In this document: one piece after another, positions 14,754 through 22,764 of the stretch | Position numbering within the stretch: position 1 is the first letter of the stretch | Layout: the number at the start of each line of letters is the position of its first letter | NCBI GenBank assembly: GCA_900557315.1 | Contig: USSI01000003.1 | Coordinates: 1 to 25,558 of the forward strand | Length of the DNA: 25,558 nucleotides | Source of the DNA: an uncultured Butyricicoccus sp. | GTDB lineage: Bacteria > Bacillota > Clostridia > Oscillospirales > Butyricicoccaceae | Direction of reading: 5' to 3' | Translations under genes and position numbers: made by a program | The notes under the pieces: generated by a model | What the model was told of the DNA's origin: nothing | Seen by the model: only the letters and a program-made list of their open reading frames with translations | Database searches by the model: none

Positions 14754-15545
14754 ATGCGTATCGCTTTGATCGGCTGCATGGTGATGAACCGCGAAATCTC
14801 GCATCTGGTTGCACAGAGCCGCCATGTGGTGCGGGTATGGTGGCAGCGGCAGGGCCTGCATGATACACCGGATATCCTGCGCACCGAGCTGCAGCACGCC
14901 ATCGACGAAGTCGAACGCGAAAACGAAAAGCTGCCCGAGGCCCTGCGGTTTGAGGCGGTCATCCTCGCCTACGGCCTGTGCTCGAACGGCGTCATCGGCC
15001 TGCGCAGCCGCTCGCTGCCGGTGGTGGTGCCGCGGTGTGACGACTGCATTTCGCTCTTCCTCGGCTCGGCCGACCGTTACCGCGAACTGTTCCACAAGCT
15101 GCCCGGCGTATACTGGTACAACACCGGCTGGATCGAGCAGGCGTTCACCCCTTCTAGGGACAATTATGCGCGCCGCCGCGCGGAATACGCCGCGGAATAC
15201 GGCGAAGAAAACGCGGACTACCTGATGGAATGCACCAACAACTGGATGACGAACTACCAGCACTGCGGCTACATCACCTGCCCGCTCGGCGAGCGCGAAG
15301 GCTGCGAGGCCTATGCGCGGCAGGCCGCCTTCGACTTCGGCTGGGAATTCACCAAAGTCGAAGGCGACATGGGCTATCTGGACGCGCTGGTCAACGGCCC
15401 CTGGGACGACAGCCGCTTCCTGACCTGCCCGCCGTACAGCCGGGTTGAGGCGGATTTCAGCAACCGGAAATTCCGCAGCGTGCCGTGTGCACAGGAGGAC
15501 GCAGAACCCCTGCCGCCTGAGCAGCGATACCACCCGCCGCTCTGA
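14754..15545 (+). CDS. DUF1638 protein linked to corrinoid methyltransferase genes
   Basis: A 263-residue soluble protein matching DUF1638 by its pattern: MRIALIGCMVMNREI at the start, ILAYGLCSNGVIGL (70-83), VVPRCDDCISLFLGS (91-105) and GVYWYNTGWIEQA (118-130). Conserved cysteines C8, C76, C95 and C98, with further Cys in YITCPLGEREGC and FLTCPPYS, suggest a bound metal or cofactor. From memory, DUF1638 genes often lie beside methylamine or corrinoid methyltransferase genes in methanogens and anaerobes, but I know of no assigned reaction. It is divergent from the HyuA/activator pair and shares their control region, so it probably belongs to the same pathway. The start has GGAAGGA 9 bases upstream. 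A role in corrinoid protein assembly or in handling the methyl donor is a guess. Confidence 0.85.
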   Translation: MRIALIGCMVMNREISHLVAQSRHVVRVWWQRQGLHDTPDILRTELQHAIDEVERENEKLPEALRFEAVILAYGLCSNGVIGLRSRSLPVVVPRCDDCISLFLGSADRYRELFHKLPGVYWYNTGWIEQAFTPSRDNYARRRAEYAAEYGEENADYLMECTNNWMTNYQHCGYITCPLGEREGCEAYARQAAFDFGWEFTKVEGDMGYLDALVNGPWDDSRFLTCPPYSRVEADFSNRKFRSVPCAQEDAEPLPPEQRYHPPL

Positions 15546-15561
15546 TGCAGGCAGTATAAAG

Positions 15562-15587
15562 CGCCCCGCAGGGTTTCCTGCGGGGCG
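15562..15587. terminator. Bidirectional terminator between DUF1638 gene and cobalamin operon
   Basis: CGCCCCGCAGG (15562-15572) pairs perfectly with CCTGCGGGGCG (15577-15587) across a 4-base loop. TTT follows on the right and, read leftward, CTTTATAC follows on the other side. It lies between the two convergent transcripts. Confidence 0.85.
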
Positions 15588-15599
15588 TTTGCCATGCGT

Positions 15600-16382
15600 T
15601 CACGCCAGCGGCTTCGCCTGTCTGCAGTGGTCGGTGAAAATATCCCCGACCGCCGCCAGCTCGCCCAGGCCGGTCAGATGGATTTCCACATCGTATCCTT
15701 CGCTTTGCAGACGGCTCTTCCAGCTGTCCTCCCCTTCGCCGGCGAGATCGTTCTGCGCGTGGTCGCCCGCGACGATCATCAGCGGCGCAAGATGCACCCG
15801 GTCCACCTCCCGCCGGTGCAGCCGCGCCAGCACATATTCGAAATTCGGGAAGCCCTCCACCGTACCGACATATATGCGCTCCGCGCCGTGGTAGCGGAAG
15901 CAGTTCTCCACCAGCGCATAAGCGGCGTTCGCGGGGTGCTCGGTGCCGTGTCCCATGAACACATAGGCCTCATCCTCCGCGAGCCGGGGCATCCCGCCCA
16001 GCAGGGCGCGCGTCAGCCGCAGATAATCCTGCGTGTCCCACAGCAGCGGCGCGCCCGCCAGCAGCCGCGCGAAACGGCCGCAGAACGGCCGCAGCTGCTC
16101 CATCAGCTTTTCGTACTCCTGCCCGAAGATGACGTGCAGGCTCTGGCAGCGCACCTCCTCGTAACCGTCCGCCGCCAGCTGTTCCAGCAGCTCTGCCGGG
16201 CTGGGGATGTGCACGCCCTCCTCCCTTTCGATCTTGTCCGCCACCATGCGCGAGGTGAACGCACGGTAAAAATCATACCCCGGGAACGCACCGCACAGCC
16301 GCTCCTCGAGGTTTTCGATGGCGCGCCGCGCCTCCGGATAGGTCGTGCCGAAGCTGACCACCATCAATGCCTTTTTGCTCAT
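15600..16382 (-). CDS. cbiK: Sirohydrochlorin cobaltochelatase
   Basis: A 260-residue class II chelatase that inserts Co2+ into sirohydrochlorin, the first committed step of anaerobic cobalamin synthesis. The two catalytic and metal-binding histidines are seen as H145 in MGHGTEHP and H208 in AGDHAQNDLAGE, nearly the positions known in Salmonella CbiK (145 and 207). The N-terminal VVSFGTTYPEAR (8-19) and HVIFGQEY (83-90) are also typical. There is no signal peptide, so it is the cytoplasmic form. It is the last gene of the operon, 2 bases after cbiC, with GGGAGGG 9 bases before the ATG at 16382; an in-frame TTG two codons earlier is less likely. Being last is odd for the earliest step. Confidence 0.96.
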   Translation of the reverse strand: MSKKALMVVSFGTTYPEARRAIENLEERLCGAFPGYDFYRAFTSRMVADKIEREEGVHIPSPAELLEQLAADGYEEVRCQSLHVIFGQEYEKLMEQLRPFCGRFARLLAGAPLLWDTQDYLRLTRALLGGMPRLAEDEAYVFMGHGTEHPANAAYALVENCFRYHGAERIYVGTVEGFPNFEYVLARLHRREVDRVHLAPLMIVAGDHAQNDLAGEGEDSWKSRLQSEGYDVEIHLTGLGELAAVGDIFTDHCRQAKPLA

Positions 16383-16384
16383 GT

Positions 16385-17020
16385 TCAAAAGCCCTCCCGC
16401 CTGACAATCTGATACAGCAGCGCGTTGACGATCGCCGCGGCGACGTTCGAGCCGCCCTTGCGCCCGCGCGCAATGATATACGGCGTTTCCCCGCCGATGA
16501 ACAGCTCCTTGGACTCGACCACGTTGACAAACCCGACCGGCACGCCGATCACGAGCGCGGGCGACACTGCGCCCTCCTCCATCAGCTCATGCAGGCGGAT
16601 GAGCGCGGTCGGCGCGTTGCCGATCGCAAAGATCAGCGGCCCGTCGAGCTTTGCCGCGTGCTCCATCGACACGGTCGCGCGGGTCACGCCGCGTTCTTTT
16701 GCCTCGCGCGCAACCGCCTCGTCCGCCATCAGGCACACCGCCCTGCCGCCGAGCTTTGCAAGCGTCCCTTTGCTGATGCCGGCCAGCGCCATGTTGGTGT
16801 CGGTGACAATGGTCGCGCCTGCCTCGAGCGCGGCTTTCGCCCGTTCCACCGCGTCCGGCGAAAAGCACAGGTTGTCCGCATAGTCAAAATCCGCGCTCGT
16901 GTGGATGACCCGCTTGACCACCTCGGCAACACCCTCCGGGAACGTGCGGCCGCCCAACTCTTCCGTGATGATCGCAAAGCTCCGCTTTTCGATGTCCGCG
17001 GGCTTCATGTGTCCGTTCAT
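16385..17020 (-). CDS. cbiC: Cobalt-precorrin-8 methylmutase
   Basis: A 211-residue enzyme that moves the C-11 methyl group to C-12 in cobalt-precorrin-8, giving cobyrinic acid. The catalytic histidine is H40 in RVIHTSADFDY (37-47), the family signature. TDTNMALAGI (73-82), FAIGNAPTAL and the C-terminal RGRKGGSNVAAAIVNALL are also characteristic. Length is normal. It overlaps the cobO stop codon as ATGA, and GGAAGGGG lies 8 bases before the start. It is followed by cbiK. The enzyme acts in the cytoplasm just before the amidations by CbiA and CbiP. Confidence 0.96.
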   Translation of the reverse strand: MNGHMKPADIEKRSFAIITEELGGRTFPEGVAEVVKRVIHTSADFDYADNLCFSPDAVERAKAALEAGATIVTDTNMALAGISKGTLAKLGGRAVCLMADEAVAREAKERGVTRATVSMEHAAKLDGPLIFAIGNAPTALIRLHELMEEGAVSPALVIGVPVGFVNVVESKELFIGGETPYIIARGRKGGSNVAAAIVNALLYQIVRREGF

Positions 17021-17547
17021 AATTCGATCCCCTTCCGTGCGCCGACGCCCTTGTCAAACGGGTGGCGGCGCTTTACCATTTCCGTGATATAATCCGCGCG
17101 CGCCTGCAGCGCTTCAGAGGGATTGCGGCCGGTCAGCACGACCTCAAGGGTATCCGGCCTGCCGTCCAGAAACGCGAGCACCTCGTCCTCGGACAAAAAT
17201 CCGCAGGAAATCGCGGCGCACACCTCGTCCAGCACGAGCAGGGTCGCGCCCTCGTGCACGGCAAAGCCGGTCGCGGCCTCAAAAGTGCGGCCGATCGCGG
17301 CGCTGCACTGCTGCTTCTCCTCCTCGTCCATCTGGAAGGTGAACTTGCCGCACGGGTTGGCCGCCAGCATGGTGACGCCGTCCAGCTTCGCCAGCGCGCG
17401 GCACTCGCCCGAGGTGCCGTCTTTGAGAAACTGCGCCAGCACAACTTTGCCGCCCCTGCCCGCGTGCCGCACCGCAAGCCCGATGGCGGCGGTGGTTTTG
17501 CCCTTGCCGTCGCCGCAGTACAAATGAATCAGTCCGTTTTCCTTCAT
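17017..17547 (-). CDS. cobO: Corrinoid adenosyltransferase (CobA/CobO family)
   Basis: A 176-residue ATP:cob(I)alamin/cobyrinic acid a,c-diamide adenosyltransferase that attaches the 5'-deoxyadenosyl group to cobalt. The Walker A variant GDGKGKTT (12-19) is the family hallmark, with LVLDEVCAAI (about 103-112, Walker B) and LTGRNPSEAL towards the C-terminus. Length is typical of the CobA/BtuR/CobO family rather than PduO or EutT. It overlaps cbiP upstream and cbiC downstream by 4 bases each, within the same operon. It can serve both de novo synthesis and salvage of incomplete corrinoids. Confidence 0.96.
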   Translation of the reverse strand: MKENGLIHLYCGDGKGKTTAAIGLAVRHAGRGGKVVLAQFLKDGTSGECRALAKLDGVTMLAANPCGKFTFQMDEEEKQQCSAAIGRTFEAATGFAVHEGATLLVLDEVCAAISCGFLSEDEVLAFLDGRPDTLEVVLTGRNPSEALQARADYITEMVKRRHPFDKGVGARKGIEL

Positions 17548-19046
17548 GCCTTGCCCTCCAAAATCCGGTACACCCTATCCATATCCAGCGCCTGCCGCAC
17601 GGTATCCGCAAGGCGGTCGTACTGTTCTTCTTTATATTGCGCCGTGTCGTATGCGGTATCCGCGAGCACAATCCCCTTGCGCGCGGCCAGCGCCTGCGCG
17701 AGCGCCAGCGCAACGCCCGGCGCGTCAAACACGCCGTGCAGGTAGGTGCCGCAGGCGTTTTCCGCCTGGCAGCCGTCCCAGACCGCGTCCTGTCCCGCGC
17801 GGGAGAGCTGCACCAGCGATTTTGCGTCCGCGTCGCGCGTGGTCTCTCCCATGTGAATCTCGTAACCGGTGACCGCCATGCCGGACAGCGGTGCGAGCAC
17901 GCCGGAAAGCTTTCCCAGCATGCCTTCCGACTGCACGGTGGTCTTTTCCGGGCGGAATACCGTGTCGGCCGGCAGCAGGCCCATGCCGCGCAGTCTGCCG
18001 CCGCCCTCCGCGCCCTCCGGGTCGGAGACTGTCCGCCCCATGATCTGGTAGCCGCCGCACACGCCGAACACCGGCGTACCCGCTGTGTGCTGCTTTAAAA
18101 TCTGCGCCTCCATGCCGCTCTCGCGCAGCCATTTGAGATCACCTAAGGTGGACTTGGTGCCCGGCAGGATGATGAGGTCCGCGCCTTCGAGCTGGGCAGG
18201 CCTGTCCGCGTAGTACACGCCCACACCCGGCACGCGGGAAAGCGCAGAGAAATCCGTAAAGTTTGAGATGCGCGGCAGGCGCACGACCGCGATGCGCACC
18301 TGGGAAGCCCCGCCCGCGCGGTCCAGCCGCTCGGACAGGCTGTCCTCGTCGTCGATGTCGAACCTGCCGTACGGCACCACGCCGACCACCGGCTTGCCGG
18401 TCAGGTCTTCCAGCTGGGAAAGCCCGGGGCGCAGGATTTCCACATCCCCGCGGAATTTGTTGATGATAAGGCCGCGGATGCGCGCCTGCTCGTCCGCCTC
18501 AAGCAGCTTTACCGTGCCATAGAGCGAGGCGAACACGCCGCCGCGGTCGATGTCCCCGACCAGCAGCACGGGCGCATCCACAAGCTTTGCCAGCCCCATG
18601 TTGACGATGTCATCCTGCTTGAGGTTGATCTCCGCCGGGCTGCCCGCGCCCTCGATCACGATAATGTCATATTCCGCGGCAAGGCTGTCGTACGCCTGTT
18701 TGATAACCGGGATGAGCGCCCGCTTATCACCCCAGTATTCGCGTGCCGTGCGGTTGCCGCGCGCCTCACCCATCACGATCACCTGTGAGCCGACGTCGCT
18801 CGTCGGCTTGAGCAGCACGGGGTTCATGCGCACATCGGGCGCAATGCCGGCTGCTTCAGCCTGCACGCCCTGCGCGCGGCCCATCTCCCTGCCGTCCGCG
18901 GTGATGAAGGAGTTGAGCGCCATGTTCTGCGCCTTGAACGGTGCGACCGAGTAACCGTCCTGCCGGAAAATGCGGCAGAGCGCCGCGCACAGCAGGCTTT
19001 TGCCCGCGTTCGAGCAGGTGCCCTGCACCATGATGCATTTTGCCAT
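17544..19046 (-). CDS. cbiP: Adenosylcobyric acid synthase, glutamine-dependent
   Basis: A 500-residue amidotransferase that amidates carboxylates b, d, e and g of adenosylcobyrinic acid a,c-diamide with glutamine and ATP. The N-terminal synthetase domain has GTCSNAGKS (9-17), PFKAQNMALNS (37-47) and DIDRGGVFAS (165-174). The C-terminal class I-like glutaminase domain has the nucleophile C330 in VFGVCGGYQIMG and the histidine H437 in GTYLHGVF. I place the start at the ATG at 19046, which shares one base with the cobD stop codon (TGATG); the frame stays open further upstream, but that part only shadows cobD. Length fits the family (about 490-510). Confidence 0.96.
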   Translation of the reverse strand: MAKCIMVQGTCSNAGKSLLCAALCRIFRQDGYSVAPFKAQNMALNSFITADGREMGRAQGVQAEAAGIAPDVRMNPVLLKPTSDVGSQVIVMGEARGNRTAREYWGDKRALIPVIKQAYDSLAAEYDIIVIEGAGSPAEINLKQDDIVNMGLAKLVDAPVLLVGDIDRGGVFASLYGTVKLLEADEQARIRGLIINKFRGDVEILRPGLSQLEDLTGKPVVGVVPYGRFDIDDEDSLSERLDRAGGASQVRIAVVRLPRISNFTDFSALSRVPGVGVYYADRPAQLEGADLIILPGTKSTLGDLKWLRESGMEAQILKQHTAGTPVFGVCGGYQIMGRTVSDPEGAEGGGRLRGMGLLPADTVFRPEKTTVQSEGMLGKLSGVLAPLSGMAVTGYEIHMGETTRDADAKSLVQLSRAGQDAVWDGCQAENACGTYLHGVFDAPGVALALAQALAARKGIVLADTAYDTAQYKEEQYDRLADTVRQALDMDRVYRILEGKA

Positions 19047-20104
19047 CAGTATCCCTCCTGTATGCTGTCCAGCGCGGCGAGCAGCCGCGCGGTGTCTTCC
19101 CGTGTTTTGACCGCGGTGCGGTAATACCCCGTGCCCAGTCCGCGGTAATTCGCGCAGCTGCGGATGAGCACGCCGCACGCGGCGAGCTTGTCCCGCAGCC
19201 CGCTGTCCGCCGAGCGGAACAGCAGGAAATTCGCCTCGCCCGGATACACGGTCAGCCCGCGCCGAATGAGTTCTTCTGTCAGATAAGCACGCTCCTGCGC
19301 GATGCGCGCCGCGGTCTGTTCCGCGTATGCAGTTTCCTGCGCCGCAGCCGCCGCGCACGCCTGCGCAATGACCGACACGTTCCACGGTTGGCCGGCGCGG
19401 TATAAGCCTTCGATGAGGACGGTGTCCGCGGTCATGCACCAGCCGAACCGCACGCCCGGCACGGCGTACATCTTGGTATACGCCCGCAGGATCACCAGCT
19501 TGGGATACTCGGCAAGCCGGGCTTTTAGTGTGTGCTGCGCACCGTCCGCCAGAAAATCGTGAAAGCACTCGTCCACGATGAGCCACGAACCGTTTTCCGC
19601 GCATTTTTCCACAACCCTGTGCAAAAGCTGTGGCTCGATTGTGCGGCCGGTCGGGTTGTTGGGATTGCACAGATAGACCGCGTCCACTTCCGGCGTGATA
19701 TCCGACAGGATACGCTCGGTGACCGCGAATCCCTCCTCCTCGCGCAGCAGGTGAAAGCGGAGTTCCGCACCCGCGAGCGTGCGTTCATATTCCGCGAAGG
19801 TGGGCGCGGTCAGCAACGCGGTTTGGGGGCGCAGAACCGCTGCCAGCCGGTCGAGCACATCCGCCGCGCCGTTGCCGCAGTAAAGCCAGCCCGGATCGAC
19901 GCCCTCCGCCGCGCCGATCGCGCGCCGCGCCGCGCGGCAGAACGGGTCGGGGTAGCGCGTGCAGTCCTCGACCGCCGCGTGCATCGCCTGTTTCACCGTC
20001 TCGGGAATGCCGAACGGGTTGATGTTCGCGGAAAGGTCGAGCGGCGCGCCGCCGTAGGCTTCCGCATAGGAATACACATCCCCGCCGTGTACGTATTCGG
20101 GCAT
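19046..20104 (-). CDS. cobD: Threonine-phosphate decarboxylase, PLP-dependent (CobD/CobC type)
   Basis: A 352-residue aminotransferase-fold enzyme resembling histidinol-phosphate aminotransferase. Within a cobalamin operon it is almost surely L-threonine-O-3-phosphate decarboxylase, which makes (R)-1-amino-2-propanol phosphate for the nucleotide loop. Visible are the HGGDVYSYA start typical of this group (6-14), DLSANINPFG (23-32), GNGA (77-80), the cofactor-binding CNPNNPTG (146-153), DECF (178-181), and the likely PLP lysine K211 in RAYTKMYAVPG. The ATG at 20104 has GGAGG 6 bases upstream. It lies between cbiB and cbiP, matching the pathway, since CbiB uses its product. The short C-terminal metal-binding extension of Salmonella CobD is absent. 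Confidence 0.93.
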   Translation of the reverse strand: MPEYVHGGDVYSYAEAYGGAPLDLSANINPFGIPETVKQAMHAAVEDCTRYPDPFCRAARRAIGAAEGVDPGWLYCGNGAADVLDRLAAVLRPQTALLTAPTFAEYERTLAGAELRFHLLREEEGFAVTERILSDITPEVDAVYLCNPNNPTGRTIEPQLLHRVVEKCAENGSWLIVDECFHDFLADGAQHTLKARLAEYPKLVILRAYTKMYAVPGVRFGWCMTADTVLIEGLYRAGQPWNVSVIAQACAAAAAQETAYAEQTAARIAQERAYLTEELIRRGLTVYPGEANFLLFRSADSGLRDKLAACGVLIRSCANYRGLGTGYYRTAVKTREDTARLLAALDSIQEGY

Positions 20105-20121
20105 AGCCGTCCTCCTTTCCG

Positions 20122-21090
20122 TCAGCCGAACGGCGGCCAGTCCACGGTCAGCCGGATGATCGCGCACAGCACGAGCGCAAACACGCTCGCCGTGGTCATC
20201 AGGTCGATCGAACGCAGGATGTCCCCCCGGTTGATCTCTCGGTCCGGGTCGCCGAACGCCGCCTTTTTCACAGTCTTGCCAAAATAGCTGGCATCCCCGC
20301 CGAGCTGGACGTGCAGCGCGCCCGCGCAGACCGACTCGGTCTGGCCTGCGTTCGGGCTTTTGTGCCCGTTTCGGTCGCGGCGGTAGATGCGCAGCGCGTT
20401 GCGGTTGTCCAGATGCAGCATACCCGCGCCCGCAATCATGCAGGCCGCGGTCAGCCGCGCAGGGATGAAATTGAACACATCGTCCATCCGGGCGGAAAAC
20501 TTGCCCAGATATTCGTATTTGTCGTTGTGGTAGCCGACCATCGAGTCCAGCGTGTTGACCGCCTTGTACAGGAACCCCAGCGGCGCGCCGCCGATCAGCA
20601 TGAAGATCATGGGCGAAACTACGCCGTCGGTCGTATTCTCCGCCACGGTTTCGACCGCGGCCTTGATGACGCCTTCCTTGTCGAGCGCCGCTGTGTCGCG
20701 GCCGACGTACATCGCGACCGCCTTGCGGCCTGCGTCGAGCGATTCATCCAGCGCACTGTAGACGTGCACGCCCGCGTCCGCGAGGCTCTTGCGCGCGAAC
20801 AGCGTCCAGCACAGCAGCGCTTCCACGCCAAAACCCAGCCAGAAGTTCACGCCCTGCAGCCAGCGCAACAGGAAAAACGGCACCGCAAAGCTCACACCGC
20901 ACACGATGATCCACAGGAACACGCCCGCGGCGGTCAGCGCGCGCGGGGTTTTGGGGAAAATCCGCCGCAGCAGCTTTTCTGAAAGCGAAACCAGCTTGCC
21001 CACCGCACAGATCGGATGCGGCAGCTTTTTGGGGTCGCCGAAAATCCAGTCCAGCAAAAAGCCGAGCAGCACGGCGCAGGTCACATACAT
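20122..21090 (-). CDS. cbiB: Adenosylcobinamide-phosphate synthase, membrane protein
   Basis: A 322-residue integral membrane protein that joins adenosylcobyric acid to aminopropanol phosphate, giving adenosylcobinamide phosphate. The N-terminal LDWIFGDPKKLPHPICAVGKLV stretch (about 13-34) is the family signature; ENTTDGVVSPM and NTLDSMVGYHNDKYEYLGKFSARMDD are seen mid-protein. There are four or five hydrophobic segments, including the N-terminus, about 55-90 and the C-terminus. The ATG at 21090 lies inside the end of the short cobU-like gene (10-base overlap) with AAAGGAG upstream. cobD follows after 17 bases. Confidence 0.95.
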   Translation of the reverse strand: MYVTCAVLLGFLLDWIFGDPKKLPHPICAVGKLVSLSEKLLRRIFPKTPRALTAAGVFLWIIVCGVSFAVPFFLLRWLQGVNFWLGFGVEALLCWTLFARKSLADAGVHVYSALDESLDAGRKAVAMYVGRDTAALDKEGVIKAAVETVAENTTDGVVSPMIFMLIGGAPLGFLYKAVNTLDSMVGYHNDKYEYLGKFSARMDDVFNFIPARLTAACMIAGAGMLHLDNRNALRIYRRDRNGHKSPNAGQTESVCAGALHVQLGGDASYFGKTVKKAAFGDPDREINRGDILRSIDLMTTASVFALVLCAIIRLTVDWPPFG

Positions 21091-21416
21091 GGCTTTTCTC
21101 CTTTGATCCACTGCGGCACGCCCGCCATCACGCGCACAACCGCGTCCGCCTCCTCTGCAATCGCGCAGCACAGGCGGCCGACCGCCTCGCGGTAGTCCTC
21201 ATCCGCGCGGTCCAGCGGCACCACGCCGCAGCCGACCTCGTCGCAGGTCACCGCGTGCCCGCGCAAACTGTCCAGCAGCGCCATCGGGTCGCGCCCGGCG
21301 GCAAGCTCGTCCCGCACGCGTCCGTGCAGGTTTTGGACGAGCGGCAGGTCGGGATACAGCCGCTTTGCGAGCGCGGCTTTGCCCTGATACGCACCGCCAA
21401 CCAATAATACCGTCAT
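21081..21416 (-). CDS. Short CobU-like protein, second copy
   Basis: A 111-residue protein that resembles CobU at both ends but lacks its middle 60-70 residues. The P-loop region reads GGAYQGKAAL (7-16) where CobU has GGxxSGKS, so the serine or threonine after the lysine is replaced by alanine. The histidine-bearing RIxxHRxxR segment is absent. The later CobU motif is well kept: CDEVGCGVVPLDRADEDYREAVGRL (58-82), then VMAGVPQWIKG. It sits between cobS and cbiB, overlapping both (ATGA with cobS). Similar short forms exist in other Clostridia, from memory. It may be an accessory or regulatory subunit for the full-length CobU, or a kinase-only or dead copy. It is not obviously decaying, since its frame and ribosome site are intact. 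Confidence 0.8.
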   Translation of the reverse strand: MTVLLVGGAYQGKAALAKRLYPDLPLVQNLHGRVRDELAAGRDPMALLDSLRGHAVTCDEVGCGVVPLDRADEDYREAVGRLCCAIAEEADAVVRVMAGVPQWIKGEKPCM

Positions 21417-22201
21417 ACCATCAGCCCTCCAAACGCGGCGCACGCGAGCGCAAGCAGCTCGGACAGCGAGATGCAGAAGCCCGCGAGGTCACCCGTGATG
21501 CCGCCGAACACCCGCATTGCGATCCGGGTATGCAGTATGTACCACAGCCCGATCAGCACCATATATGCCACTGCAAGGAAATATCCGTGCTCCAGCTGAT
21601 GCAGCCATACCAGCAACGCGGCATCCAGCACCGCCAGCTCGATTTTCAGCGTCGTATCGACCGCTTTTTTGTCGCTGTTTTCCGCAAAAATGTGCGCAAG
21701 GCCGGTGTTCTTGGCACAGGGCATGGTCACGATCTTGCGCGCACCAATGGCGCGCGCCTCGGCAAAACCCAAAAACACCACCGGCAGCAGCGCGGGGGTC
21801 TCATAAATCTGCGCAAAGCACGCCGCCTCGGCCAGCAGAAACGCCATCAGCCACATCGGCCCGAACGCGCCGACGTGCGGGTCCTTGAGGATGGCGAGCC
21901 GCTTCTCGCGGTCGCCGTAGGAACAGAGCGCGTCGCAGGTGTCGCACAGGCCGTCCAGATGGATGCCGCCCGAGATCAGGAGCGGGATGAGCGCCGCGCC
22001 GACCGCGTAAAACAGCGCGGCCGCGCCGAAATGCGCGCAGAACAGGTGCCACAGCCACTCGGCCGCGCCCACCAGCACGCCCACGAGCGGCAGGAAGGAC
22101 AGCGCCCAGCGCATGGTCTTTTTCTCCCACTGCACCTGCGGCACGGGAACCGCCGAATAGAGCGAAAACGCGACCAGCAGGCCGCTCCATGCACTTTTCA
22201 C
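21413..22201 (-). CDS. cobS: Adenosylcobinamide-GDP ribazoletransferase (cobalamin synthase)
   Basis: A 262-residue integral membrane enzyme that joins adenosylcobinamide-GDP with alpha-ribazole or its phosphate to complete the lower loop. The acidic metal-binding motif GGIHLDGLCDTCDAL (78-92) is the family hallmark, followed by DPHVGAFGP (108-116). About six hydrophobic segments span the rest. Length is normal (240-260). It overlaps cobU upstream and the short cobU-like gene downstream by 4 bases each. The assembly steps of CobU, CobS and CbiB are thought to take place at the membrane. Confidence 0.95.
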   Translation of the reverse strand: MKSAWSGLLVAFSLYSAVPVPQVQWEKKTMRWALSFLPLVGVLVGAAEWLWHLFCAHFGAAALFYAVGAALIPLLISGGIHLDGLCDTCDALCSYGDREKRLAILKDPHVGAFGPMWLMAFLLAEAACFAQIYETPALLPVVFLGFAEARAIGARKIVTMPCAKNTGLAHIFAENSDKKAVDTTLKIELAVLDAALLVWLHQLEHGYFLAVAYMVLIGLWYILHTRIAMRVFGGITGDLAGFCISLSELLALACAAFGGLMV

Positions 22202-22728
22202 GGTGTTTCCCCCTCCTTTACGGGCAGCAAAATGCCGCAGACCGATTCATAGGCCGCGTCCGCGCGGGCGCAAAGCGCCGCGTTCAGCCGCCCGAGCAGT
22301 TCAATGTACCGGACGGTCTCTGCCGGGTAGGGCAGGCCGTCCGAAAAAATCTCATTCGTCACAATGACCAGCGTTTCGCAGCAGTCTTGCAGGCGCGCAA
22401 TCCCTGCAAGGATGCTGCCGAACGCCGCGTCCTTTGCGCCCGCGGGCGCAAACAGCTCGTTGGCCAGCAGGTTGCCCAAATCCTCGAGCAGGATGCCGTC
22501 ATACCGCCGGGGCAGTTCCAGCCCCGCAAGATTCAATGGACATTCGACCGTTTCGAACCCCTTGCCCTGCCGCAGCGCGCGGTGCCGCGCGATGCGCTTC
22601 TCCGCCGCCGCGCCGAAGGGCTGCATGGTCGCAAGATACAGGCGGGAGGCCGCCGCGTGTTCACACAGCAGCCGCTCCGCGTGCGCGGATTTGCCGCTCG
22701 CGGACCCGCCGGTGACCAGTATCAGCAT
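22198..22728 (-). CDS. cobU: Adenosylcobinamide kinase / adenosylcobinamide-phosphate guanylyltransferase
   Basis: A 176-residue enzyme that phosphorylates adenosylcobinamide and transfers GMP to its phosphate. The P-loop is TGGSASGKS (6-14). The histidine that would take GMP is probably H49 in RIARHRALR (45-53), followed by FETVECP. The TNE stretch at 124-126 is present, but the usual continuation (VGxGIVPxxxxxRxFRD) reads IFSDGLPYPAETVRYIE, so this loop has diverged. The short second copy downstream of cobS keeps exactly that loop. AGGAGGG precedes the ATG at 22728. The gene begins 36 bases after cobT, the widest gap in the operon, with no terminator in it. Confidence 0.92.
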   Translation of the reverse strand: MLILVTGGSASGKSAHAERLLCEHAAASRLYLATMQPFGAAAEKRIARHRALRQGKGFETVECPLNLAGLELPRRYDGILLEDLGNLLANELFAPAGAKDAAFGSILAGIARLQDCCETLVIVTNEIFSDGLPYPAETVRYIELLGRLNAALCARADAAYESVCGILLPVKEGETP

Positions 22729-22764
22729 GGGACTTCCCTCCTGTATCGTAAAATTGTTGAAGTA

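Noticed and set aside
19047..19670. N-terminal extension of cbiP by about 208 residues
   Set aside because: The extension overlaps cobD in another frame; family length and the P-loop position place the start at 19046.
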